A DNA stretch of 64,000 nt from Jeotgalicoccus nanhaiensis (GTDB lineage: Bacteria; Bacillota; Bacilli; Staphylococcales; Salinicoccaceae), in NCBI GenBank assembly GCA_004570955.1, contig SPPL01000001.1:62001-126000 (forward strand), in the 5' to 3' direction. Both the position numbers and the translations under genes were made by a program. The notes under the pieces are model-generated. The model was given only the letters and a program-made list of their open reading frames with translations. It searched no databases and was not told where the DNA came from. Each line of letters starts with the position of its first letter. The first letter of the stretch is position 1. This document shows, one piece after another, positions 45,557-55,926 of the stretch.

Positions 45557-47251
45557 ATGGCTTTTGACGGAAATTTTACACACGCCCTCACAGAAGAGCT
45601 GCAATTTTTAGTGCGCGGTAAAATAAATAAAATTCAGCAGATGGATAATTCATCTCTCCTGTTTAAAATGCGCGCGGAGGGAAAAAATCATCAGCTGCTC
45701 ATAAGCAGCCATCCGATGTACGCCCGCTTTCATCTGACGGAGCAGAAATATGAATTCCCTTTTGATCCGCCGATGTTTTCCCGTATTTTAAGAAAACATA
45801 TCGAAGGCGGTTTTATTACGGAAATTAAGCAGCTTGGCAACGACCGCCAGGTGCATATTCATATACGTGCCATTAACGATATCGGTGATGATATTGAACG
45901 GATACTGATACTCGAAATCATGGGGCGGCATTCAAATATTATTTTAACAGATGAAAACTATAAAATTATCGACGGCATTAAGCATCTGACGCCGAATAAC
46001 AACGTAAGGACGATTATGCCGGGCTTCACCTATGAAGGGCCGCCGACAGGCCGAAAATTAAATCCGAGAACTGAAGAGCTGAACGACCTGCCGAAGTTTA
46101 TCGATTTTAATGCAGGCAAGCTGAAGCGGCAGATCTTAGCGAATATCGAAGGATTCAGCCCGGTCTTTATCGATGAAGTGGAATCCCGCGTTAAATATTT
46201 CAAGCCCGATAATATCGTCCCGGCAATTAAAGAGACGCTGGTGAAGGCTCGTAATATTCAGCCGGTATATTACGATTTGAAGAAACCGGTCTTTTACTTT
46301 ACACCGCTCGAACATCTGGGTGAGCCGGATAAGGTCTACCGCACTCTCAGTGAACTGCTCGATGAATATTATCACCGCCGATACCAGATCAGCGCCATCC
46401 GCCAGAAATCGTCGGATTATCTGCAGGTCATTGAACGGGAACACGATAAGACCGTACGGAAAATTGCCAATCTTGAAGCGGATTTACAGGAAGCGGCCGA
46501 AAAAGATAAGTATCAGAAATACGGCGAACTGATTACTGCGTATATGCACAGCATAAAGAATTACCAGGAGTCGGCTGTCGTGATGGATTACTATACAAAT
46601 GAGGAAATAGAAATTCCGCTCGATAAACAGCTCTCACCCGCTGAAAATGCCCAGCGCTATTACAATATGTACAACAAATTGAAAAACCGTGAAAAAGTTG
46701 CGGAAGAACAGCTGCGCCTTGCTCATATGGACGTGGAATACTTCAGCAACCTGCTGCATCAGATGGAAAATATTACGACAGAAGATGAAGTCGAAGAAGT
46801 GCGCCAGGAATTAATTGAAGAGAAAATTATTAAAGAGCGGAAACACGGCAAGAAGAAAAAGAAAGTAAATAAAATTCAGCTGCACGAGTTTGAAACATCG
46901 AACGGTCTGCCGGTTTTTGTCGGCAAGAACAATAAGCAGAATGATTATTTAACCAACCGGAAAGCACAGAACAACCATCTGTGGTTCCACACGAAAGACA
47001 TCCCGGGATCCCACGTGGTCATTGCACACAATGCTTCCGATATATCCGAAGACGATATTTTAGAAGCGGCCATGCTCGCGGCTTTCCACTCGAAAGCCGG
47101 CCAGTCAGCAGGGGTCCCCGTCGACTATACTGAAATCAAACACGTTAAAAATATTCCGGGCACAAAACCCGGTTTCGTCACCTACAGCGAGCAGGCGACT
47201 GTACTGGTCGACCCCGATCCTGAAAAAGTTAAACAAATGAAGAAAGAATAA
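45557..47251 (+). CDS. rqcH: RqcH (NFACT/FbpA family) ribosome quality-control protein
   Basis: Binds stalled 50S-peptidyl-tRNA complexes and directs C-terminal alanine tailing for degradation; older annotations call it fibronectin-binding protein. It has 564 residues. An N-terminal NFACT-N domain, a coiled-coil middle (about 270-440) and an NFACT-R domain with NHLWFHTKDIPGSHVVI are present. The start follows GAGGAGG. It is transcribed divergently from gmk. YlmH, linked to the same rescue pathway, is encoded at 59407-60192. Confidence 0.95.
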   Translation: MAFDGNFTHALTEELQFLVRGKINKIQQMDNSSLLFKMRAEGKNHQLLISSHPMYARFHLTEQKYEFPFDPPMFSRILRKHIEGGFITEIKQLGNDRQVHIHIRAINDIGDDIERILILEIMGRHSNIILTDENYKIIDGIKHLTPNNNVRTIMPGFTYEGPPTGRKLNPRTEELNDLPKFIDFNAGKLKRQILANIEGFSPVFIDEVESRVKYFKPDNIVPAIKETLVKARNIQPVYYDLKKPVFYFTPLEHLGEPDKVYRTLSELLDEYYHRRYQISAIRQKSSDYLQVIEREHDKTVRKIANLEADLQEAAEKDKYQKYGELITAYMHSIKNYQESAVVMDYYTNEEIEIPLDKQLSPAENAQRYYNMYNKLKNREKVAEEQLRLAHMDVEYFSNLLHQMENITTEDEVEEVRQELIEEKIIKERKHGKKKKKVNKIQLHEFETSNGLPVFVGKNNKQNDYLTNRKAQNNHLWFHTKDIPGSHVVIAHNASDISEDDILEAAMLAAFHSKAGQSAGVPVDYTEIKHVKNIPGTKPGFVTYSEQATVLVDPDPEKVKQMKKE

Positions 47252-47256
47252 TAAGT

Positions 47257-47293
47257 GGAAACCCGGAAAATCGCAATGATTTGCCGGGTTTCT
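47257..47293. terminator. Shared terminator of rqcH and pyrE
   Basis: Stem GGAAACCCGG(A/C)AAATC with its complement around a 5-base loop, 6 bp after the rqcH stop and 8 bp after the pyrE stop. Tails are only weakly T-rich in both directions. Confidence 0.65.
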
Positions 47294-47300
47294 CCATATC

Positions 47301-47906
47301 TTATAAGCCGTCGCGGAATGTACGCACATCAGCAGAACCTGCTGTATCCAGCACCCCGCGTTCTTCTGCCACACCGAGCAGCGTGTCCAGATCGCACAGT
47401 ACTGTACAGGCGCATCCGGCTTCTGCGAATTTCTGTGACGCACCTTCAATACCGTAGGAAAATATCGCAGCGACACCTAATACTTCGGCGCCGTCTGCCC
47501 GGAGTACTTCTACAGCGTTCAGACTGGAGCCTCCTGTTGAAATTAAATCTTCAATCACGATAACGCGTTTGCCTGCAACTGCAGCGCCCTCTATCTGGCG
47601 CGCCGTGCCGTGAGCTTTCTTGCTGCCGCGGACGTAGGCCGACGGTTTGCCGAGACGGTCGGCTATCAGCGTCGCATGCGGAATTCCGGCAGTTGCTGTG
47701 CCCGTGATAATATCAGTTTCGCCAAATTTACCCAGTTCTTCAATCAGCAGCTGAATTACCTTGCGGTGTGCTTCAACATCTCCGAGTATTTGTCTGTTAT
47801 CGCAGTAAATTGGAGATTTTATCCCGCTCGCCCAGGTAAATGGTTCTGACGGCGACAGTTTTACCGCATCGATATCGAGCAGTGTATGCGCAACTGATGA
47901 ATACAT
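47301..47906 (-). CDS. pyrE: Orotate phosphoribosyltransferase
   Basis: Joins orotate and PRPP to make OMP. It has 201 residues. The PRPP motif VIVIEDLISTGGS and the N-terminal WASGIKSPIYCDNR are clear. The ATG at 47906 is 1 bp past the pyrF stop, behind GGGAGGGAG. It is the last gene of the pyrimidine operon. Confidence 0.96.
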   Translation of the reverse strand: MYSSVAHTLLDIDAVKLSPSEPFTWASGIKSPIYCDNRQILGDVEAHRKVIQLLIEELGKFGETDIITGTATAGIPHATLIADRLGKPSAYVRGSKKAHGTARQIEGAAVAGKRVIVIEDLISTGGSSLNAVEVLRADGAEVLGVAAIFSYGIEGASQKFAEAGCACTVLCDLDTLLGVAEERGVLDTAGSADVRTFRDGL

Positions 47907-47907
47907 A

Positions 47908-48603
47908 TTATTCTCCCTCCCATAATCGTTTAATTTCGCGATATGCCAAAAGAGGCTGGTCACTTTGTGTAATCGGACGGCCGACAACGATGTAATCGGA
48001 ACCGAGCATTTTCGCTTTTTCCGGCGTGACTACACGGACCTGATCATCGCTGTTGTTTTCCGAAAATCTTATACCCGGTGTTACCGTTAAGAAATCTGGA
48101 GAAATTTCATTGTGAATCATCCGGCTCTCAAGCGGTGATGACACCACTCCGTCGAGTCCCGCTTTATAAGCAAGTTTTGCATAGTGAAGCACGCTGTCGG
48201 TTAAGGACAGAGGAGTCTGCTGTTCCTGCTGCATCGTTTGTTCATCCTTACTCGTCAGCTGTGTTACCGCGATAATTTTACCCGCTGCATTTTCTTTTCT
48301 AAACGCCGCTGCCGCCCGCTGCATCATATCAAAACCGCCTGCTGCATGCACATTAACCATATCCACATTGAGTTTACCGAGCACCGACATCGTGCGTTCC
48401 ACTGTCGTCGGGATATCATGTAATTTTAAGTCCAGAAAAACATCGTGGCCGTATGCTTTAATTACATCTATAATTGCCGGTCCGCTCTGCATATATAACT
48501 CCATGCCAATTTTAACGTACAGTTTTTCATCGAAGCCGGCTAAAAATGTTTTCGCCTCTTCGTATGTACTGAAATCTAAAGCAATAATCGGTTTCGCTGC
48601 CAT
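47908..48603 (-). CDS. pyrF: Orotidine 5'-phosphate decarboxylase
   Basis: Makes UMP from OMP. It is a 231-residue TIM barrel. The catalytic D-K-D set is in FLDLKLHDIPTTVE (D58, K60, D63); TPGIR and VVGRPIT bind the phosphate. It lies 21 bp after pyrD. Confidence 0.97.
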   Translation of the reverse strand: MAAKPIIALDFSTYEEAKTFLAGFDEKLYVKIGMELYMQSGPAIIDVIKAYGHDVFLDLKLHDIPTTVERTMSVLGKLNVDMVNVHAAGGFDMMQRAAAAFRKENAAGKIIAVTQLTSKDEQTMQQEQQTPLSLTDSVLHYAKLAYKAGLDGVVSSPLESRMIHNEISPDFLTVTPGIRFSENNSDDQVRVVTPEKAKMLGSDYIVVGRPITQSDQPLLAYREIKRLWEGE

Positions 48604-48624
48604 CTTAAAACTCCTCCTAATGTG

Positions 48625-50291
<1,667 letters not shown>

Positions 50292-50305
50292 GTCAGCACC
50301 CCTGT

Positions 50306-51568
50306 TTACTTATTGTTGTACACAATTTTTCCGTCAGCAATTGTCATAACGATATCGCTTGTCAGCCTCTCACCGTGAAACGGTGTATTCTTTGCTTTCG
50401 ATAAAAACTCATTTTTGTCGAGTGTATATTCGCGGTTTAAGTCTATCAGCGTTAAATCAGCAGTCTTGCCTGTTTTTATAGTTCCGCTGTCGAGCTTAAA
50501 TACTTCACTCGGCTTAACCGTCATCCAGTCGATAACCTGCTGCAGGGTGAATACGCCCGTTTTAACAAGCTTGGTATAAACCAGCTGGAAGGCATTTTCA
50601 ATGCCGACAATACCAAACGGTGCCGTTTCAATGCCCGCTGCCTTTTCATCTTCATGATGCGGAGCATGGTCTGTCGCGATAAAGTCGAGCGTCCCGTCAA
50701 CGAGCCCTTCAATGAGCGCTGCCCTGTCATCCGAGCCGCGGAGCGGCGGATTCATTTTAAAGTTCGGGTCTTTTTCTTTTATATCATTTTCATCCAGCAC
50801 TAAGTGATGCGGTGTCACTTCTGCTGTTACTTTAATTCCCGCGCGTTTCGCGTCCCGGATTACTCTGACGCTTTCTTTCGTCGAGACGTGGCAGACATGG
50901 TAATGACAGTCCGCCGCTTCAGCGAGCAGCACGTCACGTGCGATCTGCGTCGATTCCGTAATCGCAGGAATTCCTTTAATACCAAGTTTTTCACTCGTCT
51001 TCCCTTCGTGAATTGCTCCGCCGTATATCAGCGTATTTTCTTCTGTGTGAGCAACGATTGCCATATCCAGCTTTGATGCTGCCTGCATGGCACGGTACAT
51101 CATGTCCGCGCTCTGTACACCGACACCGTCGTCTGTAAAAGCGAAGGCGCCCTCAGCTTGTAAGCTCTTAAAGTCCACGAGCTCCTCGCCTTTCAATCCT
51201 GTCGTAATCGACACGTAGGGCAGCACTTTTATGACCGCATCTTCTTTAATTCTCCGCTTTAAATCGCGGAGTATTTCAGGTGTATCGATAATCGGATCCG
51301 TATTCGGCATTGGACAGATTGTTGTAAATCCGCCGCGGGCAGCAGCTTTTGTTCCTGACTCAATTGTTTCTTTATGTTCGAATCCAGGTTCTCTCAGGTG
51401 GACATGAACATCGACGAGGCCCGGAGTCAAAAGCAGGCCCGTACAATCGATAACTTCTCCCTCTGAAGTAAGATTCTCGCCGATTTCAGCAATTTTACCG
51501 TCTTGAATGTAAACGTCTGATATTTTTTCTTTATTATTGAGTAACAGCGTAGCGTTTTTCAAAAGCAT
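50306..51568 (-). CDS. pyrC: Dihydroorotase
   Basis: Closes carbamoyl aspartate to dihydroorotate. It has 420 residues, class I type. Metal ligands are in [10 protein letters not shown] and ATDHAPHH, with PMPNTDP and the H-containing VAHTEE and HVSTKESV. The ATG at 51568 lies inside the end of pyrB (35-bp overlap), behind GGGGG. Confidence 0.96.
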   Translation of the reverse strand: MLLKNATLLLNNKEKISDVYIQDGKIAEIGENLTSEGEVIDCTGLLLTPGLVDVHVHLREPGFEHKETIESGTKAAARGGFTTICPMPNTDPIIDTPEILRDLKRRIKEDAVIKVLPYVSITTGLKGEELVDFKSLQAEGAFAFTDDGVGVQSADMMYRAMQAASKLDMAIVAHTEENTLIYGGAIHEGKTSEKLGIKGIPAITESTQIARDVLLAEAADCHYHVCHVSTKESVRVIRDAKRAGIKVTAEVTPHHLVLDENDIKEKDPNFKMNPPLRGSDDRAALIEGLVDGTLDFIATDHAPHHEDEKAAGIETAPFGIVGIENAFQLVYTKLVKTGVFTLQQVIDWMTVKPSEVFKLDSGTIKTGKTADLTLIDLNREYTLDKNEFLSKAKNTPFHGERLTSDIVMTIADGKIVYNNK

Positions 51569-52457
51569 GCTTGTTGCCCCCTTCTCCGTCAAGTACTGAT
51601 TCTAAGATACTCATGCGCATAAATACGCCGTTTGTCATCTGTTCAAAAATAACACTTTTTTCGCCTTCAACAACTTCATCTGTAATTTCAACATTGCGGT
51701 TAATCGGTGCCGGATGCATAATCAGGGCGTGCCGCTTCATGTTATTCATGCGCGCTTTGTTCATGCCGTATAGTGCATTATATTCTTCTTTCGGCATTTC
51801 TGAGTATGATTCATGACGTTCGTGCTGAACGCGGAGCAGCATAATAACGTCGCAGATCTCCACCGCTTCGTCAATACTGATATGCGGTATGCCGAGCGTA
51901 TTATCCTGCAGTTCACGTGGACCTGAAAAGTATACTTCAGCACCCATCTTCGTCAGTGCCTGTGCATTGCTCTTTGCCACACGTGAATGTTTAATATCTC
52001 CGACAATTGCTATTTTAAGTCCGCAAATCTGACCTAAATTTTCATAAATTGTCATCATATCGAGCAGGGATTGTGTCGGGTGCGACCCGCTGCCGTCGCC
52101 GCCGTTAATAATTGGAATATTAAGATCTTTGAGGTTTTCGTAATACTTATTATCCGGATGCCTGACGACAAGGGCATCTGCACCGATTGCCTGGAGTGTT
52201 TTGCATGTGTCGTAAAGCGACTCTCCTTTAGAGACCGAACTCGTCGATACATCGAAAGGCAGTCTTTCAATGTTAAGATTTTTCTCCGCCATCTCAAAGC
52301 TCAGTTTGGTCCGCGTCGAGTTTTCATAAAACAGGTTAACAACTGTTTTATCGTTCAGCTTCATTACCGGCCTGCCGTATTTAATATCGATTGCTCTCGT
52401 AATTAAAGCTTCGATTTCCTCAGGCGTAACATGTTCCATAGATAATAAGTTTTTCAT
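51534..52457 (-). CDS. pyrB: Aspartate carbamoyltransferase, catalytic subunit
   Basis: First committed step of pyrimidine synthesis. It has 307 residues. [11 protein letters not shown] and HPTQSLLDM bind carbamoyl phosphate; VRHPDNKY and [10 protein letters not shown] match the family. No regulatory subunit (pyrI) is present. It directly adjoins pyrP. Its carbamoyl phosphate must come from genes elsewhere. Confidence 0.97.
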   Translation of the reverse strand: MKNLLSMEHVTPEEIEALITRAIDIKYGRPVMKLNDKTVVNLFYENSTRTKLSFEMAEKNLNIERLPFDVSTSSVSKGESLYDTCKTLQAIGADALVVRHPDNKYYENLKDLNIPIINGGDGSGSHPTQSLLDMMTIYENLGQICGLKIAIVGDIKHSRVAKSNAQALTKMGAEVYFSGPRELQDNTLGIPHISIDEAVEICDVIMLLRVQHERHESYSEMPKEEYNALYGMNKARMNNMKRHALIMHPAPINRNVEITDEVVEGEKSVIFEQMTNGVFMRMSILESVLDGEGGNKHAFEKRYAVTQ

Positions 52458-53765
52458 TCAGTCCGTCTCCCTCTTTGGTAAAATTAGATTTAGAATAATT
52501 CCTGCTACTGCAGCGAGTGCCATTCCTTCAAGATTGAATGGAATATTGCCTATCGTGAAGTCTAAATGTGCTTTACCGATTCCGATGACTAAAATCACAG
52601 ATGCGATAACCAGATTGCGTTTGTTATCAAAATCAACTTTTGCGTCGACCAGCATCCGGAGGCCGCTTGATGCGATAATACCAAACAGCAGAATCGACAC
52701 ACCACCCATAACCGGTGACGGGATGCTCTGGACGACAGCCGTAAATTTACCGACAAAGCCGAGTATGACTGCAAGTACTGCCGCTCCGCCGATGACCCAG
52801 ACACTGAAAATTCTCGTGATGGCAAGAACACCGATGTTTTCACCGTAAGTCGTTGTCGGCGGGCCGCCGATTGTGCTTGCGAACATCGTCGCTACACCGT
52901 CACCGATAATCGAGCGGTGAAGCCCCGGTTTTTTAAAGAAGTTGCGGCCGACAATTTTGTTAATAACCATCTGGTGGCCGATATGCTCGGAAATTGTCAC
53001 GAAAACGATCGGCAGCATGACCATGAAGAGGCCGATGTTCATTGCCGGCGTGTAATCCTGATACGGGATATACAAGTCCGGCAGGACAAACCAGCCCGTG
53101 CTCTTAATCAGCTCGAGATCTACAATGCCGAACATTAAAGCTGAGATGTATCCTCCGATAATTCCGATTAAGATAGGAATTAACCCGAGTACACCTTTTA
53201 AGAAGATTGAAGCAAGTATCGTTATCGCGAGTGTAATCAGTGCAACTGTAATGTAGGTCATGCTGTAGCCTTTCTGGTTGCCGGAATCTGTATACATAGC
53301 CATATCCACTGCTACCGGTGCGAGGCCGAGGCCAATAACCATAATGACCGGCCCGACGACTATCGGCGGGAGGAGTGCGATAATCCATCCTGTGCCGGCA
53401 AGCCGGATGGCGAGACCGATTACAACGTACAGCACCCCGCTGAAGAACAGTGCTGTTAAAACTTCCCCAAGCGAGTTCGCACCGAGGGCGATCGTAATCG
53501 GAAGTATGAAAGCAAAGCTTGAACCGAGGTAAGCCGGAATCTGGCCTTTTGTAATCAGGATATATAGCAGGGTTCCGATACCGCTTGCAATCAAAGCTGC
53601 ACTTACCGGCAGTCCTGTCAGAAAGGGCACCAGCACAGTCGCACCGAACATTGCAAACAAGTGCTGTGAGCTTAAGAGCAGCCCTTGAAAAAATTTCGGT
53701 CTGTCATGTACATCGAGTTCAGGTTCTACACTGCGTTTAAAAATTTCATCTTCAAACTTTGCCAT
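52458..53765 (-). CDS. pyrP: Uracil permease (NCS2 family)
   Basis: Uracil/proton symporter. It has 435 residues with about twelve to fourteen membrane segments. GSSFAFI, the QxxGLMxL-type region (ISEHIGHQMVINKIVG) and GVATMFASTIGGPPTTTYGENIGVLAITR are typical of the family. It is between pyrR and pyrB, with 19 bp before and none after, so no room remains for the extra attenuators found in Bacillus. Confidence 0.95.
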   Translation of the reverse strand: MAKFEDEIFKRSVEPELDVHDRPKFFQGLLLSSQHLFAMFGATVLVPFLTGLPVSAALIASGIGTLLYILITKGQIPAYLGSSFAFILPITIALGANSLGEVLTALFFSGVLYVVIGLAIRLAGTGWIIALLPPIVVGPVIMVIGLGLAPVAVDMAMYTDSGNQKGYSMTYITVALITLAITILASIFLKGVLGLIPILIGIIGGYISALMFGIVDLELIKSTGWFVLPDLYIPYQDYTPAMNIGLFMVMLPIVFVTISEHIGHQMVINKIVGRNFFKKPGLHRSIIGDGVATMFASTIGGPPTTTYGENIGVLAITRIFSVWVIGGAAVLAVILGFVGKFTAVVQSIPSPVMGGVSILLFGIIASSGLRMLVDAKVDFDNKRNLVIASVILVIGIGKAHLDFTIGNIPFNLEGMALAAVAGIILNLILPKRETD

Positions 53766-53784
53766 CTGCCAATCCCCTTTTTAT

Positions 53785-54306
53785 TTAAAATATAGTAACG
53801 CTTGTTTCCCCATCAACCTCTTCTACTTTCACCGATACTTTTTCTGTTTTCGATGTCGGAATATTTTTCCCGATGTAATCTGGTCTGATCGGCAGTTCCC
53901 GGTGACCTCTGTCGACGAGTATTGCGAGTGATATAGTCGTCGGCCTCGCCGTGTTGAGTATTGCATCGATGGCTGCTCTGATAGTCCGTCCTGTTTCCAG
54001 CACATCATCGACAATTACAACGCTCTTATTCGTAAAGTCAGTATCGACGGCTACTGCATTATCCGCCTTGACATCTTCGGGCCGGTCATCTCTAAAACCG
54101 CTGATATCTATAGTCCCGGCCGGGAGTTTAACACCTTCTATTTCTTCTATTCGTTCCTGGATGCGGAGCGCGAGATGCTCTCCGCGCGTTTTAATGCCGA
54201 GCAGCACGATATTATCACTGCCTTTATGTTTTTCTAAAATTTCGTGTGACATACGTGTCACAGCCCGTTTAATTTGTGCACTGTCCATAATTGTTTTTGC
54301 TGTCAT
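53785..54306 (-). CDS. pyrR: Pyrimidine operon attenuator PyrR
   Basis: RNA-binding regulator that ends transcription of the operon when UMP is plentiful; it also has weak uracil phosphoribosyltransferase activity. It has 173 residues with the PRPP motif [13 protein letters not shown]. The ATG at 54306 is chosen because GGAGG lies 8 bases upstream; the ATG at 54321 includes that site. A PyrR-binding hairpin and terminator precede the gene. Confidence 0.97.
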   Translation of the reverse strand: MTAKTIMDSAQIKRAVTRMSHEILEKHKGSDNIVLLGIKTRGEHLALRIQERIEEIEGVKLPAGTIDISGFRDDRPEDVKADNAVAVDTDFTNKSVVIVDDVLETGRTIRAAIDAILNTARPTTISLAILVDRGHRELPIRPDYIGKNIPTSKTEKVSVKVEEVDGETSVTIF

Positions 54307-54330
54307 TGCTAATTCCTCCATTTTTTTGCA

Positions 54331-54468
54331 TAAAAAAAATACTCATGCCAGAAGACATGAGTATATAGTTATTCTATATTTTGCGCACAGCTTGGTATAT
54401 AAGCCGCCCATTCCGGCCCGGCTTATTTTTCATATGCACAATTCACGTCTTCTCAGCCTCACTGGACT
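54331..54468 (-). promoter_or_regulatory. PyrR-dependent attenuator leader
   Basis: The minus strand carries AGTCCAGTGAGGCT (54468-54455), which fits the PyrR-binding consensus and forms a hairpin with a bulged U. Downstream is an intrinsic terminator with a 9-bp stem (54356-54364 with 54339-54347) and eight T. A G/C-rich hairpin between them (about 54390-54424) may serve as antiterminator. It is the only such site in the operon. Confidence 0.88.
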
Positions 54469-54504
54469 AAAATTTAAAGACTTCGTATTTAATTGATTGA
54501 AATT

Positions 54505-54533
54505 ATCATACCAACCGCTTTATTTTAAGTCAA
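54505..54533 (-). promoter_or_regulatory. Promoter of the pyr operon
   Basis: Minus-strand TTGACT (54533-54528) and TATGAT (54510-54505) with a 17-bp spacer, beginning 9 bp after the rluD stop. Confidence 0.75.
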
Positions 54534-54541
54534 GCAGTTAT

Positions 54542-55447
54542 TTATTTTTCTGACAGACGCATTTCATCGAGTACATCGGTGAAATATTTTGGAAGTTCTT
54601 TTTTAAACTCCATCCGTTCCCCTGTTTTCGGGTGAGTAAACCCGAGTACACCTGCGTGCAGCAGCTGGCCGCCGACATCCAGAGTTTTTCTCGGTCCATA
54701 TTTCGGATCCCCAGCAAGCGGGTAGCCGATATATTTCATGTGAACTCTAATCTGGTGTGTCCGGCCTGTTTCGAGAATGCATTCGACCAGCGTAAAATTA
54801 TCGAAACGCTCAAGCACGTTAAAGTGTGTAACCGCATCTTTACCTTCATCGACAACAGCCATATCCTGGCGTTCTTTCGGGTTGCGGCCGATAGGCGCCT
54901 CGATTGTGCCGAGGTTATGCGGAATGACACCGTGCACAAGCGCTGTGTATTTTCTCGTTACTGATTTTTCAACAAGCTGTTCGACTAAATGGCGGTGCGC
55001 CACATCGTTTTTCGCGACCATCAAAAGGCCTGAAGTATCTTTATCGATACGGTGCACGATGCCCGGACGCAGCTCTCCGTTAATACCGGACAGATTATCA
55101 AGCTGATCCATCAGGCCGTTAACGAGTGTGCCCGAAGCATGCCCCGCTGCGGGATGTACAACCATGCCGCGGTCCTTGTTGACAACAGCAACATCATCAT
55201 CTTCATAGACGATATCGAGATTTAAGTTTTCAGGCACGATATCCGCTTCAACATTTTCACGTTCAAGCAGTTCGATTCTGTCGTCCTTTTTTACTTTATA
55301 ATTCGGTTTTACCGTTTTGCCATTCACTGTAATATGACCCGACTTTACGCGATTTTGTATGTCTGTACGGGATGTATCTTCGACAAGGCCGGCAAGTACT
55401 GTGTCCAGTCTTTCGCCTTCACTTTCTTCAGTTATAATTAAATTCAT
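54542..55447 (-). CDS. rluD: RluD-family 23S rRNA pseudouridine synthase
   Basis: 301 residues. An N-terminal S4 RNA-binding domain (about 12-70) precedes the catalytic domain with GIVHRIDKDTSGLLMVAKN, which holds the catalytic aspartate, and LETGRTHQIRVHMKYIGYPLAGDPKYG. The Bacillus counterpart is YlyB. The exact target uridines cannot be told from sequence. It overlaps lspA by 4 bp. Confidence 0.93.
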   Translation of the reverse strand: MNLIITEESEGERLDTVLAGLVEDTSRTDIQNRVKSGHITVNGKTVKPNYKVKKDDRIELLERENVEADIVPENLNLDIVYEDDDVAVVNKDRGMVVHPAAGHASGTLVNGLMDQLDNLSGINGELRPGIVHRIDKDTSGLLMVAKNDVAHRHLVEQLVEKSVTRKYTALVHGVIPHNLGTIEAPIGRNPKERQDMAVVDEGKDAVTHFNVLERFDNFTLVECILETGRTHQIRVHMKYIGYPLAGDPKYGPRKTLDVGGQLLHAGVLGFTHPKTGERMEFKKELPKYFTDVLDEMRLSEK

Positions 55448-55923
55448 TTTTCTTCTTTACCTCTTCCCGTTATAAATACTTCGATTAACAATAGAATCAC
55501 GCCGATTGTAAGGGCACTGTCCGCCACATTAAAAATAGGGAAATCATAAGTGATAAGCAGTACATCAAAAAAATCCACAACTTCCTGAAATAACAGACGG
55601 TCGATAAAGTTGCCAAGCGCGCCAGCCATCAGGAGTGTTATTCCAACTTGCATCAAGAGATTATTCTTCGCTTCCGTTTTGTAAAAGTAGAATAAAAATA
55701 CAAGGACTACAAGGGTAATGATGTAGAAGAACGCCATGCGTCCTTCAAACATTCCCCAGGCAGCGCCGCTGTTGCGGTGGGATGTAATTTTAAAATATTC
55801 CCCGAGCACGGGAATGGATTCTCCGAGCTCCATCCGTGACGCCACCAGAAACTTGGTCAGCTGATCGATTGCCAGAATAATTATGCCGACGAGTGCCATT
55901 GGTAATATTCTGTATTGTTTCAT
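55444..55923 (-). CDS. lspA: Lipoprotein signal peptidase
   Basis: Aspartic protease in the membrane that removes lipoprotein signal peptides. It has 159 residues and four membrane segments. The catalytic aspartates lie in GALGNFIDRL and FPIFNVADSALTIG, and HRNSGAAWGMF is conserved. It lies 3 bp after ileS. Confidence 0.97.
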   Translation of the reverse strand: MKQYRILPMALVGIIILAIDQLTKFLVASRMELGESIPVLGEYFKITSHRNSGAAWGMFEGRMAFFYIITLVVLVFLFYFYKTEAKNNLLMQVGITLLMAGALGNFIDRLLFQEVVDFFDVLLITYDFPIFNVADSALTIGVILLLIEVFITGRGKEEK

Positions 55924-55926
55924 CGC

